Shown: in pieces, positions 18,202 to 28,210 of the stretch
Layout of the letters: every line of letters starts with the position of its first letter
Numbering within the stretch: the stretch's first letter is position 1
Source: Chloroflexota bacterium
GTDB taxonomy: Bacteria; Chloroflexota; Anaerolineae; Anaerolineales; E44-bin32
Length of the DNA: 64,000 nt
NCBI GenBank assembly: GCA_022561385.1
Contig: JADFRG010000008.1
Span: forward strand, 1 to 64,000
Direction: 5' to 3'
The notes under the pieces: model-generated
Database searches by the model: none
The model's input: the letters and a program-made list of their open reading frames with translations, nothing else
What the model was told of the DNA's origin: nothing
Program-made: the position numbers and the translations under genes

Positions 18202-19959
18202 ATGAGCACGATGCACGAGGCGGATACCCTGTTGGCCGTGGATGTGGGAACGGTGAATACGCGAGCCAGCCTGTTTGATGTGGTGGATGGGCGTTACCGC
18301 ATGGTGGCCACGGGTCGCGCCTCTTCGACGGCTGGAGCCCCGTTGTTTGATGTTCGAGAGGGCATGCAGGTGGCTCTGGGCGAAGTGAGCGAGATCACCG
18401 GAAGGCCCTTTTTCGACGAATCAGAAGCGTTACTAATTCCCACTACCGGCGGCGGAGCCGGAGTGGATGCGTTTGTCTCGACTGCCTCCGCGGGCCCCCA
18501 CGTTCGGACGGTGCTGGTCGGGCTTATGCCGGGCGTTTCGATAGAAAGTGCCCGCCGCCTAGCCGGCTCGACCTACCTGGATGTTATCGATGAGATTGGC
18601 CTGACGGATCGAAGAGGAGAAGAGGCGCAAATCGATGTGATTCTTGCCGCGCGGCCGGACCTCATTTTCATGGTGGGCGGCACGGATGGCGGCGCCACGG
18701 CCAGCGTAATTCGACAGATCGAGACGGTAAGTTTGGCCACGAGCCTTCTTCCCACCGATCAGCGCCCGGCGCTTGTATTCGCAGGGAACACCAACCTTGG
18801 CGCGGCGGTTATGGAGCGTTTTCAGAACGGTGCGGCGGTAGCGCTGGTGCCGAATATCCGTCCCAGCCTGGAGCAAGAGGAACTCGAACCGGCGCGCCTC
18901 AAACTGGCGGAGATCATTGGTCAATTTCGCTCACAACGTATCGCTGGATTCGAAGACCTCAACGCATGGTCTGGCGGATATACGATGCTTACCGCGGACG
19001 CCTTCAGTCGCGTCGTGCGCTACTTGAGCCGGGTATATGACCCCGATAAAGGCGTGCTTGGGATTGACGTCGGTGCGGCTCACGTGACTGTAGCGGCGGC
19101 TTTCGACGGAAAGTTGAGCCGCAAGGTGCACTCAGACCTGGGTCTAGGGACCTCTCTGCCCGGCCTGCTTCGGCACACATCCGTATCCAACGTTTCGCGC
19201 TGGCTCCCCATGGAGGTCACAGAGGCCGAAGTACGCGATTACATCTTCAACAAGGCGCTTTACCCGGGCACGATTCCGGCTGAGCTGTCCGATCTCCATA
19301 TCGAATATGCGCTCCTGAGAGAGCTGATTCGAGCCGGCATCTCGCGCTCTAGAGGCGATTGGGCAGAGGGAGCCTCCTCCGAGCTGATGCCTCCCATGGA
19401 ACCCATTATCGCCAGTGGCGGGGCGATCGCGCGTGCGCCTCGTCCCGGATACGCCGCGCTGGCGCTGCTGGACGCGGTGCAGCCGCGCGGTATCACCACC
19501 TTGGTGCTGGATCCCTACAACCTGGTGCCCGCGGTGGGCGCGGCGGCAAAATTGCTGCCGATGATCACGGTGCAAGTGCTGGAGTCTGGCAGCTTCGTCA
19601 GCTTGGGAACGGTTGTATCGCCGGTTGGTCGGGGCCATGAGGGCCGACCCGTATTGCGTATCCGCATCGATCCCGAAAGTGGCGGAGAGCCGATTGAAGG
19701 CATCATCCGCTACGGTCAACTTGTTTTGCTTCCGCTTCGCCAAGGTGAACATGCTCGAATGACTCTGAGGCCGGAAAGAGGGTTTGACGTGGGGTTCGGT
19801 GGACCGGGCAAGGCGGGGGCGCTGCGAGTTTCGGGAGGGGCGTTAGGAGTGATCATCGACGCTCGCGGCCGGCCGATCGAATTGTCCAAAAATCCCGAAC
19901 GTCGAAGAGCGCTCAATCAAAAGTGGCTTTACGAGATTGGAGCCATGCTCGAGAGCTGA
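18202..19959 (+). CDS. Glutamate mutase L (MutL/GlmL)-like ASKHA-fold ATPase
   Basis: Phosphate-loop-like motifs LLAVDVGTVNTRASLFD and VLGIDVGAAHVTVAAAFDG; ATG 18202. Confidence 0.7.
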   Translation: MSTMHEADTLLAVDVGTVNTRASLFDVVDGRYRMVATGRASSTAGAPLFDVREGMQVALGEVSEITGRPFFDESEALLIPTTGGGAGVDAFVSTASAGPHVRTVLVGLMPGVSIESARRLAGSTYLDVIDEIGLTDRRGEEAQIDVILAARPDLIFMVGGTDGGATASVIRQIETVSLATSLLPTDQRPALVFAGNTNLGAAVMERFQNGAAVALVPNIRPSLEQEELEPARLKLAEIIGQFRSQRIAGFEDLNAWSGGYTMLTADAFSRVVRYLSRVYDPDKGVLGIDVGAAHVTVAAAFDGKLSRKVHSDLGLGTSLPGLLRHTSVSNVSRWLPMEVTEAEVRDYIFNKALYPGTIPAELSDLHIEYALLRELIRAGISRSRGDWAEGASSELMPPMEPIIASGGAIARAPRPGYAALALLDAVQPRGITTLVLDPYNLVPAVGAAAKLLPMITVQVLESGSFVSLGTVVSPVGRGHEGRPVLRIRIDPESGGEPIEGIIRYGQLVLLPLRQGEHARMTLRPERGFDVGFGGPGKAGALRVSGGALGVIIDARGRPIELSKNPERRRALNQKWLYEIGAMLES

Positions 19960-19962
19960 ATC

Positions 19963-21030
19963 ATGATCGCCAATCACATGCCGCGCGTCAGACACATCCT
20001 TCCCATGACCCGGGTGCTGCGCGAGCGGAAGCTCGAAGGAAACGCCATCTTGACCGTCAGAGTAAAGGAAAAGGTGCAGTCGACGGATGTGATCGCCGAA
20101 GTGCAGCCGCAGCCGCGACATCACTTTCTTGATTTAGCCTCCGCGCTCGGTGTGTCAGATGCGGAGGCGGCGCGCCTGCTGCGAGTGGATCTGGGAACCG
20201 AAGTGGAGGCCGGACAGGTGTTGGCCGGCCCGGCCGGGATAGCTCGGCGCACAGTTCGAGCCCCGGCCAACGGTAAGGTGCTTTCCCTCTCGAGGGGCCG
20301 CTTGCTCTTTGAGGCTCGCGAAGAGGCCCGCGTGGTTCACGCCGGTGTGCCGGGGGAAATCGTTGCCTCAGATGGATCGAACTCGATCACGATCTCGGTG
20401 GTCGGGGCGCTCGTTCAAGGAGCCTGGGGTAACGGCCGCCGGGGGTGGGGCGTGTTGCGCGATGTAGGCGGTAGCCGCAGCGCACGTTTGGAGCCGAGCG
20501 AACTGGACATGATTCTTCGCGGCGCGGTGGTACTCGTCGGAGTGGTAGATAATCCGAAAACTCTTCATCAAGGTACCGAAATTCCTATCCGTGGCCTGGT
20601 ATGTGGAAGTATGGCCTCTGAACTCATTCCCGTGGCGCTGCGTATGTCGTATCCGATTCTGCTGACCGAGGGGTTCGGCGCGACCCCAATGAACTCCCCC
20701 ACCTACGACCTGCTGAGCACAAACGCGGGAAGGGAGGCGAGCGTGGAAGCGTCACTGTTGGAACCTTATGGGACACAACAACCCGAGATTCTGGTACCGC
20801 TCCCTGCCACGCAAGACCTGACAAAAGTGGAACGAATCGTGCAACTGCAGCCGGGAGCGCGTGTACGGGCCTTGCGCGCGCCTCATGTCGGGGCAGTAGG
20901 TAATCTGCTGCATTTGATGCCAGGGGTCGAATCCTTTCCCAGCGGCATCCTGGCCCGCAGCGCGATGGTCGAATTGGAGGGGATTGGCTCGGCGCCCATC
21001 CCGCTTAGTAATTTGGAAGTAATCGCTTGA
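19963..21030 (+). CDS. Conserved hypothetical protein with lipoyl/barrel-like segment
   Basis: LGTEVEAGQVLAGPAGIARRTVRAPANGKVLSLSRGRLLFEA; follows MutL-like gene directly. Confidence 0.55.
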   Translation: MIANHMPRVRHILPMTRVLRERKLEGNAILTVRVKEKVQSTDVIAEVQPQPRHHFLDLASALGVSDAEAARLLRVDLGTEVEAGQVLAGPAGIARRTVRAPANGKVLSLSRGRLLFEAREEARVVHAGVPGEIVASDGSNSITISVVGALVQGAWGNGRRGWGVLRDVGGSRSARLEPSELDMILRGAVVLVGVVDNPKTLHQGTEIPIRGLVCGSMASELIPVALRMSYPILLTEGFGATPMNSPTYDLLSTNAGREASVEASLLEPYGTQQPEILVPLPATQDLTKVERIVQLQPGARVRALRAPHVGAVGNLLHLMPGVESFPSGILARSAMVELEGIGSAPIPLSNLEVIA

Positions 21031-21122
21031 TGAAAACTGGTTTGAATCTTGCAGCCGGTAAGGTACCCGATCGCGTTGCTACGCGTCCACGCACGTCTTA
21101 TTGGGCGTAAGGGGAGGAAATT

Positions 21123-21719
21123 ATGGCAGAAGACTTCGAAGTTACCGAGGGACTGCCCGAGGAGGGTGCGAATCGCACTTTTGTGATTGCGGCTGCGGGA
21201 CTCGGAGGCTTGATCGTGTTGAGCCTCATATGTCTGGGGGTATACGCCTTGATCCTTCAGCCGCGGCAGCGACAAGCTGCACTGCAGGAACCAACCAATA
21301 TCGTAATGACAAATACGGCCGTCGCCTTCAGTCTGACGCAGACTGCCGAGGCGGCAGATTTCACGCCTGTGCCTACGGAGCCGGCTCCAACCTCCACACC
21401 CTCACCCACCGACACCAACACCCCCGTGCCGACGCAGGTAGTCGTGTTGCCAACCGATACACCCACCACTACACCCACGCCTTTCACTACCTTGGCCACG
21501 GTGGCACCGCTGACGGCCACTGCCGCGGCTCAGATGACGCAAACCGCGCTGGCGATCGCAGGCGGCGGGGGATCCCCGACGCCCGCCCCAACGGCGCTGC
21601 CCGCGACCGGCCTGGGCGAGGATATCGGGCTACCTGGGTTGGCGGGATTGGCGGCATTATTCTTGGTGGCAATTTTCTTTAGCAGAAGGCTGCGCTCGAG
21701 AGCGACGCCGACAAACTAA
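21123..21719 (+). CDS. Pro/Thr-rich anchored protein with LPXTG-like C-terminal signal
   Basis: N-terminal TM; TPTP-rich stalk; C-terminus LPATGLGEDIGLPGLAGLAALFLVAIFFSRRLRSR. Confidence 0.65.
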   Translation: MAEDFEVTEGLPEEGANRTFVIAAAGLGGLIVLSLICLGVYALILQPRQRQAALQEPTNIVMTNTAVAFSLTQTAEAADFTPVPTEPAPTSTPSPTDTNTPVPTQVVVLPTDTPTTTPTPFTTLATVAPLTATAAAQMTQTALAIAGGGGSPTPAPTALPATGLGEDIGLPGLAGLAALFLVAIFFSRRLRSRATPTN

Positions 21720-21738
21720 TCTCACAAGGAAGTACATA

Positions 21739-21776
21739 AAAAGGGGGCCGCGCATTCAAGCGCGGCCCCCTTTTTA
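21739..21776. terminator. Bidirectional Rho-independent terminator
   Basis: aaaaagggggccgcgcattcaagcgcggccccctttttat. Confidence 0.9.
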
Positions 21777-21795
21777 TATGGATTTCAACGCCGAT

Positions 21796-22299
21796 CTAAA
21801 CTTGCAGGCTTAGCTTGGCTAATGTCTCGAACAGCTGCGCGACGCCGGATCCGTCCAGTGCGCTGGTCTCCAGGTATTGGGCCCGAAGTTCGTCGGCAAA
21901 TTCCTGTGCTTGCTGGGGCTGCTGTGTGCGCTCCAGATCGATCTTGTTTCCCACTACAACAAACGACTGCTGCTCGACGGCCTCGAGAATCTCGTCCCTC
22001 CAGCGTGCGAGGTTGGCGAAGGACTCAGGATCTGTCACGTCATATACCAGGGCCGACGCCCGGCTCCCGCGATAGAAGCCGGCGCGAATGAACTGAAAGC
22101 GATCCTGCCCCGCCATGTCCCAGATCGACAGCTTAACGGTCTTCTCCGGAAGGTCGACAGTCTGTGTTTGAAAATCGACCCCAATTGTGGCCACGCGAGT
22201 TTGTTCAAACTTTCCCTCGCAGAATTGCCGAATAAGCGACGTCTTACCGACGTTGCCATTGCCTGCAATGACTACCTTCAGGACGGGGACGCTGCTCAA
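21796..22299 (-). CDS. Rab/Ras-like small GTPase
   Basis: G1 GNGNVGKTS, G3 WDMAGQDRF, G4 VGNKIDLE, G5 ETSALDGSG. Confidence 0.9.
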   Translation of the reverse strand: MSSVPVLKVVIAGNGNVGKTSLIRQFCEGKFEQTRVATIGVDFQTQTVDLPEKTVKLSIWDMAGQDRFQFIRAGFYRGSRASALVYDVTDPESFANLARWRDEILEAVEQQSFVVVGNKIDLERTQQPQQAQEFADELRAQYLETSALDGSGVAQLFETLAKLSLQV

Positions 22300-22302
22300 G
22301 GG

Positions 22303-23034
22303 TTACTGGTGGCGACCGAGGAAGTATTTATGAGGAAATACGAGCTCATCCGGATCAATGGGTTGTTTGCTGAGCAAGGTTCGGTTGGCTCGCTCAAAAA
22401 GCAGATGTAGTTCCTCGAGCGATTCCAGCTGTTCGCTGGCGGGGTCGGTTGAAAACAAGGTCATAAGAGTCGTGAATTCGCCCGGCATGTACGCCAGCCA
22501 GCGCCCGCCCTCAATCTGAGTGGATTGTGTACCGGCGCCGAAAATTTCTTTGGTGGCAGCCCGATAGGAAGAAAGCATCGGAACGGCCAAATCCGCGTCG
22601 ACCTCGAATTCCCCGATCGTATTGAGCGGCATACCGGACAGGTTGTCATACACGGCGTACCCTTGTACTTTCGCCACGTTTTTCTGGCGAATGACCAGAC
22701 TCTTGCCTTCCGTTGTCGCCGCTTTCCATTCCTCTGAATCCGGCGACATTTCGACGTAGCGCCTGACGGTCTGTTGCTCACGGCGATAGTGTTCGTACAG
22801 TTCTTGAAACTGGGAACGGTTGATCACCCCCGAGGCGAATTCCTCCGCCAGCTTGTTGATCTTGCCCTGAACGCGCTCCAGGTACGCTTCGGGATTCTCA
22901 AGCGGGGACGGATCGCCGTCCGTGTTAGTTTGCGGGATAGTCGATACAGCGGCCCCTTGCCGAGGTTCCGCGGGGGCCGCCGATGACTGGGGCTGAGTAC
23001 CGCCCAATATGAAGTCGCGCAGGCGTTTTAACAT
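22303..23034 (-). CDS. Conserved hypothetical protein, probable partner of adjacent GTPase
   Basis: 4-nt spacing to GTPase, same strand; no recognised domain. Confidence 0.55.
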   Translation of the reverse strand: MLKRLRDFILGGTQPQSSAAPAEPRQGAAVSTIPQTNTDGDPSPLENPEAYLERVQGKINKLAEEFASGVINRSQFQELYEHYRREQQTVRRYVEMSPDSEEWKAATTEGKSLVIRQKNVAKVQGYAVYDNLSGMPLNTIGEFEVDADLAVPMLSSYRAATKEIFGAGTQSTQIEGGRWLAYMPGEFTTLMTLFSTDPASEQLESLEELHLLFERANRTLLSKQPIDPDELVFPHKYFLGRHQ

Positions 23035-23097
23035 GACGTTTGCCCGATCGCGGGCATTATATCATGGGGGTTTTTAGGGGATAAATGGGAAGAGAGT

Positions 23098-24555
23098 CTA
23101 GTCTGCCCCGGCCACCTGACGGCCGTATTCAAGCAACGACTCAAGGTTTTCCGGGGTGGCAGCCTCTGCGTAGACACGGAGCAGGGGCTCTGTTCCGGAG
23201 GGTCGCACCAGGAGCCAGGAGTCGTCGCTCATATGGAACTTCACTCCATCCTGGTCGCTCACCCGCTCTACCTTCAGCTCCCCGATGGCCTTTGGGGCTC
23301 CGCTAATGAGCCGCGAGGAGAGCTGTTCTCTGGGAACCGGTCGCGTCAGTCGTAAGTCCAGTCGCCCATAATGTGAGGGCCCCACATCCTTCAGGAGCTC
23401 GTCGACTAATTCTTCCAACGTAGATCCGGTTGCGGCGACCATTTCCAATATCAGCAGGCCGATAAGAACCCCATCGCCCTCGGGGATATGGCCCTTAAAA
23501 GAAATACCGCCCGACTCCTCGCCCCCAATAATTACATCCTCGCGCAGCATCCAGTCGGCGATGTGGTCGAATCCGACTGGGGTCTCTATAACCTCCAGGC
23601 CATATTTTTTACCCAGCCGATTGATCATCTGCGTGGTGGACACAGTTTTGACGATTTTTCCGCTCCACCCCCGCTGCTCCACCAGGTATTTCAACGCCAA
23701 AGACATCAGCCGGTGGGGATTGACGAACTCTCCCCTGCCATCCATGGCACCGATCCGATCCGCATCTCCATCCGTAGCCAGGCCGAGCTGACCGTGGCCG
23801 GCCGCGATGGATCCGGCCAACGCTCCCAGATAGCGCGCGATCGGCTCGGGATGAATCCCTCCGAAGCCCGGATTCATCTCCCCGCGCACCTCCGTTACCT
23901 CGCATCCGGTCCCCTGGAGGATGCCCTTGATCTGACCGCGGCCCGATCCGTACATCGAGTCCACCGCTACATGCTGCGGATTCTCGGCAATAACATCGAA
24001 ATCGATCAGAGTGCGCAGGTGATCGTGGTAGCTTGGGGTGGGATTGAAGCGTTCGATCAATCCCGCCTCTCTGGATTGGTCGTAGTCCATAAGGTTCGGG
24101 CCTCGACCGCGCGATTCGTTGTCGTTGAAGTAGAACTCGACCCTGCGACACTGCTCCCTCGAAGCGGCGCCTCCGTAGGAGGCCTTGAGCTTGAGCCCGT
24201 TGTAGCGTGGTGCATTGTGCGAGGCGGTGATCATGATGCCCGCGATCGCGCCCAGCTCCCGCACCGCAAACGAAACGCAGGGGGTCGGAACGTCGGCACT
24301 GGTCAGGAACACCTTGATGCCATTCCCGGCCAACACGCGGGCCGCCTCGACTGCGAACCGATCGGAGAGGAAACGGGTGTCGAATCCGACAACCACCCGC
24401 CGTGAATCCGGATTATCTGCCTGACTGGAACCGTTGAGCAATTCGTCCGCGGCCACGGCGTCCGCAATCGCCTGGCTCACCAGACGTACGTTGTAGAAGG
24501 TAAAGGTATCCGACATGACTCCCCGCCAGCCATCGGTTCCAAACGTTATAGGCAT
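23098..24555 (-). CDS. Phosphoglucomutase/phosphomannomutase family protein
   Basis: FGTDGWRG, ITASHNAPRYNGLK, DGDADRIG, RPSGTEPLLRVYAEA. Confidence 0.92.
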   Translation of the reverse strand: MPITFGTDGWRGVMSDTFTFYNVRLVSQAIADAVAADELLNGSSQADNPDSRRVVVGFDTRFLSDRFAVEAARVLAGNGIKVFLTSADVPTPCVSFAVRELGAIAGIMITASHNAPRYNGLKLKASYGGAASREQCRRVEFYFNDNESRGRGPNLMDYDQSREAGLIERFNPTPSYHDHLRTLIDFDVIAENPQHVAVDSMYGSGRGQIKGILQGTGCEVTEVRGEMNPGFGGIHPEPIARYLGALAGSIAAGHGQLGLATDGDADRIGAMDGRGEFVNPHRLMSLALKYLVEQRGWSGKIVKTVSTTQMINRLGKKYGLEVIETPVGFDHIADWMLREDVIIGGEESGGISFKGHIPEGDGVLIGLLILEMVAATGSTLEELVDELLKDVGPSHYGRLDLRLTRPVPREQLSSRLISGAPKAIGELKVERVSDQDGVKFHMSDDSWLLVRPSGTEPLLRVYAEAATPENLESLLEYGRQVAGAD

Positions 24556-24577
24556 ATAGGTCCTCTGGGTCGGGATT

Positions 24578-25906
24578 CTAACCGCGGTATTTCAGTCCGA
24601 GCACGATATCGTTCAAGTTCGTGCCCGTCGGTCCGGTCTTGATTAACGCTCCGACCGCCTCGAGCAGTGGATAGGCGTCGTTCCGCGCCAGGGCCGCGTC
24701 CGGGTGAAATCCTAGCTTCTTCGCGCGTCGCATGCTGTTGTTATCGATTCTGGCTCCCGCCGCATCCGTCGGACCGTCGATGCCGTCGGTGGCCAGCGAC
24801 ATCACCGCGAATTTGCCCGCGCCCTCCATAGCGGCGGCCGCTCCGAGAGCTAGTTCTTGATTTCGGCCCCCCAGGCCATCCCCACGGATCCTGACCGTGG
24901 TTTCCCCACCCATAATCAGGCAGTCGCCGGGATCGGCATCCCTCAGGTGAGCCGCCAGGCGCCAGCCGGCAACTCGTGCTTCCCCATGCAGGTTGCTTGT
25001 CAGGATTTTGGGCTGGAAACCGAGCTCCCCGGCCTTCTCCGCCACGGCGTCAAGGACCATTCGATTGTTGCCTATCAGGAGGTTGATCGGCCGCCGCGCG
25101 GGAGACGGCTTTGGACGGGGTTGTCCAAGCGACTTCCGGATCGAAGTCGGTACCGCTTCCCAAATTCCGTATTTGTGCAGGATTCTTGCCGCTCGCTCCG
25201 GGCGGACCGATCGAACCACGGTGGGTCCGGAAGCTATCGAACCCAGCCGATCACCAACCACGTCAGAGAGAATCAGGGAGATCACCCGCGCGGGAGCCGC
25301 GAGTCGGGCCAGCCCGCCCGACTTGAGCTGCGAAAGCGCGCCACGCACCCGATTGATTTCACCGATAGGCGCACCTGAGGCTAAGAGCAGTTGGTTCATC
25401 GCGCTCAGGTCTTCCATGCTAATACCTCGAAGGGGCAGCTCGATCATGGCCGAAGCGCCGCCCGAGACTAGAACCAGCACAAGGTCCTCAGGGCCGGCCT
25501 CTGCCAGCATGGCGGCCACGCTCACCCCCGCGTCCAGACTGCCCGGGCCAGGGAATGGGTGCTCCGTCTCAACCGAATGAAAAGACCGGGACAGCTTGAC
25601 CGCAGGGTTGCTACGATTCGCCCCCGGGTAGCGGGGTAAGGTGACCAAACCTTCCTGCACTCTCCTTCCCAGCAGGGAGGAAGTCGCGGAAGCCATTGCC
25701 GGTGCGGCCTTCCCAATTGCAATGACGTAAAGCTTCCCGTGTGGCTGAAGGTCCACACGGTGATCTCCGGCCTGGAGGGTCTGACCTTCCAGGCGGAGAT
25801 GCCGCCGTACGATCGCCGCAGCGTCGGCCGCCGATAAGGCGGCTTTCTTGAGCGCGGTCAGGTGGCTTTTGCGTCTAGCGTATTCGGTCAACGGAGCGAC
25901 CCCCAA
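24578..25906 (-). CDS. Glycerate 2-kinase (DUF4147/MOFRL)
   Basis: VLVLVSGGASAMIELP, GGETTVRIRGDGLGGRNQELALGAA, SLATDGIDGPTDAAGA. Confidence 0.88.
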   Translation of the reverse strand: MGVAPLTEYARRKSHLTALKKAALSAADAAAIVRRHLRLEGQTLQAGDHRVDLQPHGKLYVIAIGKAAPAMASATSSLLGRRVQEGLVTLPRYPGANRSNPAVKLSRSFHSVETEHPFPGPGSLDAGVSVAAMLAEAGPEDLVLVLVSGGASAMIELPLRGISMEDLSAMNQLLLASGAPIGEINRVRGALSQLKSGGLARLAAPARVISLILSDVVGDRLGSIASGPTVVRSVRPERAARILHKYGIWEAVPTSIRKSLGQPRPKPSPARRPINLLIGNNRMVLDAVAEKAGELGFQPKILTSNLHGEARVAGWRLAAHLRDADPGDCLIMGGETTVRIRGDGLGGRNQELALGAAAAMEGAGKFAVMSLATDGIDGPTDAAGARIDNNSMRRAKKLGFHPDAALARNDAYPLLEAVGALIKTGPTGTNLNDIVLGLKYRG

Positions 25907-26326
25907 GTGGGTAATCGATCAGTGCTCAGAATTATCTGTATCGGCCACCGCCGAAGCGGCCGTTACGGTATCCGATCCGACCGGTCAGTGCTACCGGCGC
26001 CGCGGCATCCAATCGACCGGTCCGCACCGCCGACGCCGTCTGGTCAAAACCTTCCCATCCGACGACTTATCGTCGATGAACCTTCCTCCCGGTGATAGGT
26101 TCGCGCAATGAGAAATATGGCCTCGGGCGCGGCCCAAAGAGCGAGTTCCGCCGGCACATTGGCCGTCGAAGGGGGGCCTTTTTGTGTCGGGTTGGAAGCC
26201 GGTGGGAAGGTGGAAACCGGGAGAATCCTCGAAAATGAGCAGCCCGCAAACGGGAAAATTCCCAGCAGCAGGGCCGCGCCTGGGGGACGTAGCGATACAT
26301 AGGCGCCATGCTACAATCGCGCCAAG

Positions 26327-28174
26327 ATGCCCCAAGTAATGCTTGAGGGGATCCCCGCCAAGCCCGGCTGCTATCTCATGAAGGACAAAGCAGGCCGGGT
26401 GATCTATGTTGGCAAGGCGGTGAATCTCCGCAGCCGCGTTCGCTCCTACTATCACGCTTCAGCCGCCCATGATCGGAAGACAGTGGAGCTGGTCGCGCGC
26501 ATCGCGGACATAGAATGGATCGTCGTCGATTCCGAGCTCGAGGCATTGATTCTCGAGATGAATCTGATCAAGCGGCACAAGCCGAAATACAACGTGCGGC
26601 TCAAAGACGACAAACGATATCCATATATCCGGGTTCACTGGGCGGACCCCTTTCCGAAGGTCACTATGACCCGTCGCATGGTCAACGACGGCAGCCGTTA
26701 TTACGGACCCTATACAAGTGTATGGGCCGTGCACCAGACCCTGGATGTCTTGCGGAAGATCTTCCCCTATCTGACATGCGACCGAACGATTACCGGTGAG
26801 GATCTGCGAGCCTGTCTGTACCACGATATCAAGCTGTGCCTGGCCCCGTGTATCGGGGTCGTTAACCAGGCGACCTATCGCTCGATGATTGAAGATATAT
26901 GCAGATTTCTCGAGGGGCATACGGAGCCGATCCTCGAGCGGCTTGAGAACGAGATGGAGCGCGCTTCCGCCGAAATGGAGTACGAACGGGCGGCGGCCTT
27001 CCGCGATCAACTGACTGCGATCGAAAAGGTGGTGGAAGGCCAGAAGGTGGTTTCAAAAGACAAGCTGGATTCAGACGTAATTGCCTTCGCCAGGGACGAT
27101 CGAAATGCCTGCGTCCAGGTCTTCTTCATTCGCCGTGGAAAGATGATCGGACGAGAGTACTTCGTTTTGGAGGGAACGAGCCAGGCCGAGGACGAAGAGG
27201 TGGTGCGCGCCTTTGTTAAGCAATTCTACGCAAATTCGGCGACCCTCCCGCAGCGGGTGCTGCTCCCGTTGGAAATTGAGGAGGCATCCATCATCGAAAG
27301 CTGGTTGAATCGTCGAAGTGGGCATCGCAAGGTCAAGATCACTGTGCCGCAGCGAGGCATAAAGAAGGAGCTGGTCGCCATGGCGGCCGAAAATGCAGCC
27401 GAGACCCTAAACATGCTCAGGGCCCAATGGGAGGCCGATCGCAGCAAACACGTCCAGGCTTTGTCTGAACTACAAGAAGCGCTGGGCCTCGCAGATCCGC
27501 CCAACCGGATCGAAGGCTACGATATCTCAAACCTGCAGGGCACGGCCGCGGCCGGGTCTATGGTTATTTTTGAGCAGGGGTCACCGAACAAATCACTCTA
27601 TCGCAAGTTCACCATCAAGTCCGTACAGGGTCAGGATGATTTTGCGAGTATGGAAGAGCTGCTCAAACGCAGGTTCAGTCGTTGGGAGCTCTCACAGGAG
27701 ACCGCGAAAGGGCCAGGCGCCAAACTCGATCGCGCGTTTGGCGTGCTGCCAGAGTTGATACTCATCGATGGGGGGAAGGGTCAGCTCGGGAGGGCGGCCG
27801 ATGTGTTGAAGTCCTTCGGCCTGGAAGGTAAAGTCCCCATCGTGGGTCTGGCGAAGCGTCACGAAGAAATATTTCGACTGAACCGCGCCGACCCACTCAT
27901 CCTGCCCAGGAACTCTCAAGCGCTGTTCCTGGTGCAGAGAGTGCGGGATGAAGCCCATCGCTTTGCGCTCAGTCACCATCGAACGCAGAGAAGACGGAGC
28001 GGGCTCACCTCACGGCTCGATACGATTCAAGGCATCGGTCCTGCTCGCCGCAAGGCGCTCCTGCAGGCCTTCGGCGATCTGGAGGGTTTGCGTTCTGCGG
28101 GAGTAGGAGAGATCGAAGGCATACGTGGTATCAATCGTGAGTTGGCGGAACGCGTTAAGACCGAGATCGCTTAG
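26327..28174 (+). CDS. uvrC: Excinuclease ABC subunit C
   Basis: IPAKPGCYLMKDKAGRVIYVGKAVNLRSRVRSYY, IEGYDISNLQG, LILIDGGKGQL, C-terminal HhH. Confidence 0.97.
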   Translation: MPQVMLEGIPAKPGCYLMKDKAGRVIYVGKAVNLRSRVRSYYHASAAHDRKTVELVARIADIEWIVVDSELEALILEMNLIKRHKPKYNVRLKDDKRYPYIRVHWADPFPKVTMTRRMVNDGSRYYGPYTSVWAVHQTLDVLRKIFPYLTCDRTITGEDLRACLYHDIKLCLAPCIGVVNQATYRSMIEDICRFLEGHTEPILERLENEMERASAEMEYERAAAFRDQLTAIEKVVEGQKVVSKDKLDSDVIAFARDDRNACVQVFFIRRGKMIGREYFVLEGTSQAEDEEVVRAFVKQFYANSATLPQRVLLPLEIEEASIIESWLNRRSGHRKVKITVPQRGIKKELVAMAAENAAETLNMLRAQWEADRSKHVQALSELQEALGLADPPNRIEGYDISNLQGTAAAGSMVIFEQGSPNKSLYRKFTIKSVQGQDDFASMEELLKRRFSRWELSQETAKGPGAKLDRAFGVLPELILIDGGKGQLGRAADVLKSFGLEGKVPIVGLAKRHEEIFRLNRADPLILPRNSQALFLVQRVRDEAHRFALSHHRTQRRRSGLTSRLDTIQGIGPARRKALLQAFGDLEGLRSAGVGEIEGIRGINRELAERVKTEIA

Positions 28175-28210
28175 TCGGTTTTTGTTCGGGGGAAACGAAT
28201 ACCACATCCG

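Noticed and set aside
25907-26326. Repeat-like CCGATC/CCGGTC-rich spacer upstream of uvrC
   Set aside because: Short G+C-rich spacer without clear palindrome, conserved ORF or RNA fold that I could support.
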